A stretch of DNA of 64,000 bases from contig JAVXUO010001548.1 of NCBI GenBank assembly GCA_033065855.1, positions 310,001-374,000 on the forward strand, read 5' to 3'. Below are positions 62,401-64,000 of this stretch, one piece after another; positions within the stretch are counted from its first letter, which is position 1; every line of letters starts with the position of its first letter. The stretch comes from Escallonia rubra. Lineage: Eukaryota; Streptophyta; Magnoliopsida; Escalloniales; Escalloniaceae. A program made the translations under genes and the position numbers. Below the pieces are notes generated by a model. That model was given only the letters and a program-made list of their open reading frames with translations, was not told where the DNA came from and searched no databases.

Positions 62401-63446
62401 TAGGCGCGCAGGGCGGACGCCTTTTTGAAGGGGCTATGCCTAGCCCTAGGCAAAGCGCACTCCCTGTGCCTTGTGCCTAGGCGTGCCTAGGATAATCAAT
62501 GCTAAGAAGCATCCTTTACCTCACATAGAATCACCAAGTCATGTTGAATTCTCTTCAGTTACCCCCCACCAACTAGCATCCTCGTGCAATTATCATCCAG
62601 CTCTGCGCCCGGATACTTGTAGGATTCAGTTACCACACTTTAGACGAGAGCTTTCATTACGCGGTACTGTTCAACTGTTGATCCAACCAATTTGCCGCTT
62701 GTTGAAGTCAATAGTAGCGGTTCATGTTCTTCATAGTACTTCCTTATGTGTCTAATGTACATCAATTACATGAATTATGTCCTTCCCTCTCTTTAAATTA
62801 ACAAGTCTCTTAATACACAAGAGTTCACATAGCTTCAACAGAGTTACAACACTAAACCCTCTTAAAATAACAAAAAGAAAAAAAAAATTCATCTGTTGCA
62901 CAACTTTTGGCTTTTGCTTTTTCGCGAATCCCTAACATAGCATTTAAACATTTAAACATCGACTTCTCCACAGTCTTCACCCTAGTTCGACTAGTCACCA
63001 CCCAAATCAGTAATTACCGTTCGAGTTCAATTGTTTATACGAAAACAAAAACAGACAAACACGTAGACACAAAATTTTACTTTACAAGGAATCTGTTACA
63101 TGCAAAAGGAATTGACGGGTACCTCGTAGCAGAGGCCACATGAATACTGCTCGAAGAATGTTGCTTATTACTATACGAAGCAAAATGCGACTGGCTCGGA
63201 AGCTGCATAAACAAATCAGACATGAAAAAAAAGTAATTAAACACTCCAACAACATCCCCAAGATGCCATTGCCATAAGAAATCAAAGAGGGAGAGAAGAG
63301 TAGGGAATTGCCTTGAGAAGCGGAGAGCAAAAGTGTCTTCCGTCGGCGAAGGGAGGTGGCGATAGCGTGGAGGCGGAGGCGCGCGACGATAACGGGGAGA
63401 AGAGGTGGTTCGAGTGGAGACCAGCAAAAACGGCGCCGCACTCCAT
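50873..63446 (-). CDS. BCAT: Branched-chain amino acid aminotransferase, plastid-type, ten exons
   Basis: This PLP-dependent fold-type IV aminotransferase interconverts Leu, Ile and Val with their 2-oxo acids. Exons are 63446-63312, 63202-63123, 60179-60002, 58873-58697, 58614-58483, 57422-57324, 54127-54011, 53772-53677, 52091-51979 and 50990-50873. They join in frame to 414 aa, close to Arabidopsis BCAT3. Residues 1 to about 72 are Ser/Ala-rich with few acids, as in a plastid transit peptide. Then come [77 protein letters not shown], the PLP-lysine motif [12 protein letters not shown] (Lys260), [23 protein letters not shown] and [16 protein letters not shown]. All introns are GT..AG except intron 1, which seems to use GC (CTCAAG^gcaatt). 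Introns total over 11 kb because of transposons, while internal exon sizes are normal and intact, so the gene looks functional. Confidence 0.95.
51398..51779 (+). mobile_element. Short 5'-truncated non-LTR retroposon with 16-bp target duplication, BCAT intron 9
   Basis: The insert 51414-51763 ends 'ttattaac' plus an A-run and is flanked by identical aacggtcttaccatac repeats (51398-51413, 51764-51779). The frame 51415-51600 (ending FGCRPVYL) stops about 160 bp before the tail and may be the 3' end of a LINE ORF2. The tail resembles that of the insert at 36199-36562 (both end with a 'ttaacaaaaaaa' form), so both may come from the same LINE lineage. It lies opposite to the BCAT transcript. The exact duplications imply it is young. 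Confidence 0.87.
52352..53413. mobile_element. Compound fold-back element made of nested hairpins, BCAT intron 8
   Basis: Both ends start agccgatccctgtctaccgg and form inverted repeats of about 82 bp with few mismatches. Each TIR contains two hairpins: one with GGTGGAGAAAT arms, one pairing 'cgtccac' with 'gtggacg' around a CACGTG-type word. The interior has two near-identical hairpins, gaccgctact / agtagcggtc type (52466-52488, 52565-52588), and a fifth, aaccgcc / ggcggtt (53281-53303). The centre has an AT/CA-rich left half and a GC-rich right half (52980-53240) with exon-like frames. I see no target duplication; the right border abuts a (TA)n tract. A Mutator-type or other fold-back origin is possible. 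Confidence 0.8.
53416..53459. repeat. (TA)22 microsatellite
   Basis: An uninterrupted TA run directly beside the fold-back element's right end. It may have arisen from, and obscured, the element's target site. Confidence 0.95.
54531..56322. mobile_element. Outer Mutator-like element with 9-bp target duplication, BCAT intron 6
   Basis: It is flanked by perfect 9-bp repeats aggaggaaa (54522-54530 and 56323-56331). The left end TGAAGCACCGG and the reversed right end AAGAAGCACGG, followed on both sides by gggtgcgggtgcg-like and 'gtatcc' words, give GC-rich imperfect TIRs. Left sub-terminal DNA repeats 'gaccaccgg' several times; the right part has an AGA/AGG-rich tract and 'ggtcggtcggtcg'. The stretch 55920-56240 is AT-rich with a duplicated 'gcccattaaactta' phrase. 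It was interrupted later by the element at 54793-55771. No transposase is visible. Confidence 0.85.
54793..55771. mobile_element. Inner Mutator-like element nested in the outer one
   Basis: It is flanked by ggagagaag (54784-54792 and 55772-55780; the match extends to 10 bp with a preceding t). The ends carry 'gaagcacggacac' and, reversed, 'gtagcacggacac', followed by several GGTGTC/GACACC repeats (for example 'ccgacaccgacaccgtgtcc' near 55737). The centre contains CT-rich then GC-rich, first-exon-like sequence (55000-55250) and a long T/C-rich stretch (55260-55500). The frames at 54495-54935, 54819-55250 and 55094-55534 are by-products of this composition. Confidence 0.85.
56480..56960 (-). 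mobile_element. Probable LINE fragment (reverse-transcriptase C-terminal zinc-binding region), BCAT intron 6
   Basis: On the minus strand the short pieces CIMCKKV and '[13 protein letters not shown]', with a following hydrophobic stretch, resemble the Cys/His-containing zf-RVT region of plant LINEs. The match is short and degraded. Confidence 0.35.
56960..57165 (+). mobile_element. Probable LINE 3' end with A-run
   Basis: 'tttttctgtactccttgtac', 'actaggttctcc' and a final 'tttcgataaaaaaagg' resemble the 3' UTR of plant L1-type LINEs. A pure T-run precedes it. I see no clear target duplications. Confidence 0.4.
59160..59930 (+). other. Gene-like insert of unknown origin in BCAT intron 3
   Basis: A CT-rich leader-like stretch (59390-59465) precedes an ATG (59476) and a frame starting [20 protein letters not shown] that stops after about 54 codons. 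A second, acidic/basic frame follows at 59707-59922 ([20 protein letters not shown]). The arrangement resembles a captured or retroposed transcript fragment on the strand opposite to BCAT. I recognise neither frame and find no flanking duplication. Confidence 0.3.
60180..61842. other. Part of BCAT intron 2, no element resolved
   Basis: This is mixed sequence with short frames, for example 60898-61092 on the minus strand ([16 protein letters not shown]), which has retroelement-like composition but no assignable domain. No boundaries are visible. Confidence 0.35.
61843..62503. mobile_element. Inverted-repeat element rich in AGGCGC, BCAT intron 2
   Basis: The left end agcattgttcttaaaggcgc and the reversed right end agcattgattatcctaggca are followed on both sides by clustered AGGCGC/GCGCA words: inverted and repeated left at 61856-61920, right at 62385-62490. 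A poly-T run (62248-62268) lies inside. No target duplication or transposase is seen. It looks like a non-autonomous DNA transposon whose ends contain short GC-rich sub-repeats. Confidence 0.65.
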
Positions 63447-64000
63447 GTTGCCACTGCAGCTCTTGTTATTCTTCTACTGTGTTTCGATGGCTCGAGCCCT
63501 TTTTGGGTTTGAATCAGAAGAATGAATGGAGTTTCGCGAGATTTAAGGTCAGTGTTAACAGCCCTCGGTCAAAATTAGACATCGCGCACGTGACATAAGA
63601 ATTAAGGGGCCCTGTTTCTTTTACCATTTTTTATAGTTGTTGTATGGTAACAAAAATAGATAAATAGCCGCCTCATAAAATTAGTTTTAACAACTTTTGT
63701 ATGCGAACAGAATATAAGCTAGTATCCGCTCTTTTATAAATCACTAGTTCAATGCACGTGCGATGCACATGAATATCCACGTTAAATCCTCTTATTTCAT
63801 TCTAAAAAAAAAGAAAATAACTTGGTTGCTGGCTACGTGAAGACCTCCATAAATAAAGTCTTTAACTATAATATCGGAGCGTGGAATCATCCTACAAGTT
63901 AATATTAGCTGAAATCTAATAAGAAAGTGTCATTTGTCTCTACCTTAAATAAAAAAATAAAAAATAAAAAGAGAAGAAGAATCTTAATTATTTAAAAGGC
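63447..64000. other. 5' flank of BCAT and window edge
   Basis: The minus-strand leader of BCAT lies just above 63446. I see no TATA box at a typical distance. 63735-63775 holds 'aatgcacgtgcgatgcac', a GCACGTGC-centred word seen in many plant repeats; a repeat may start here and run past the window. Confidence 0.4.

Overview
The window is nuclear DNA of a flowering plant. It is AT-rich, its genes have introns with GT..AG borders, and simple repeats and non-autonomous DNA transposons are dense. Three intron-containing genes can be read with confidence, and their proteins resemble those of eudicots. I cannot name the species from sequence alone.

Layout. (1) 1-9.0 kb: no recognisable gene. It holds a ~490-bp tandem duplication, CCA-rich low-complexity cores and a probable hAT relic. 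(2) 9.69-11.51 kb, + strand: a four-exon 1-aminocyclopropane-1-carboxylate synthase gene (472 aa, ethylene biosynthesis) with a type-2 (ETO1-target-like) C-terminus and a TATA box. (3) 11.5-31.8 kb: intergenic. It contains a weak LTR-element scar, a 225-bp tandem duplication, a GTG-rich tract, a 1.6-kb tandem duplication whose second copy carries a hAT insertion, and a 1.15-kb hAT-type element. (4) 31.87-33.12 kb, - strand: a three-exon R2R3-MYB gene (321 aa) of the MYB36/68/84/RAX type. (5) 33-45.5 kb: intergenic, with a truncated non-LTR retroposon with target-site duplications, a Mutator-like element with ~180-bp inverted ends, a second hAT with perfect 8-bp target duplications, and one weak proline/threonine-rich ORF. 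(6) 45.55-47.85 kb: a decayed copy of the C-terminal half of a NO VEIN-like (HSP90/sacsin-type ATPase family) protein. (7) 49.9-50.4 kb: an unrecognised coding-like ORF without an ATG. (8) 50.87-63.45 kb, - strand: a ten-exon plastid-type branched-chain amino acid aminotransferase gene (414 aa) spread over 12.6 kb because its introns hold several transposons, including one Mutator-like element nested in another.

The three genes are separate loci: ethylene precursor synthesis, a developmental transcription factor, and the last step of Leu/Ile/Val synthesis. Nothing suggests a metabolic cluster. The most informative non-gene structure is the transposon record: TIR/TSD pairs that define elements to the base, two insertions that can be dated relative to other events, and a compound fold-back element made of hairpins inside a BCAT intron. 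I found no clear sign of a wholly new biological system.
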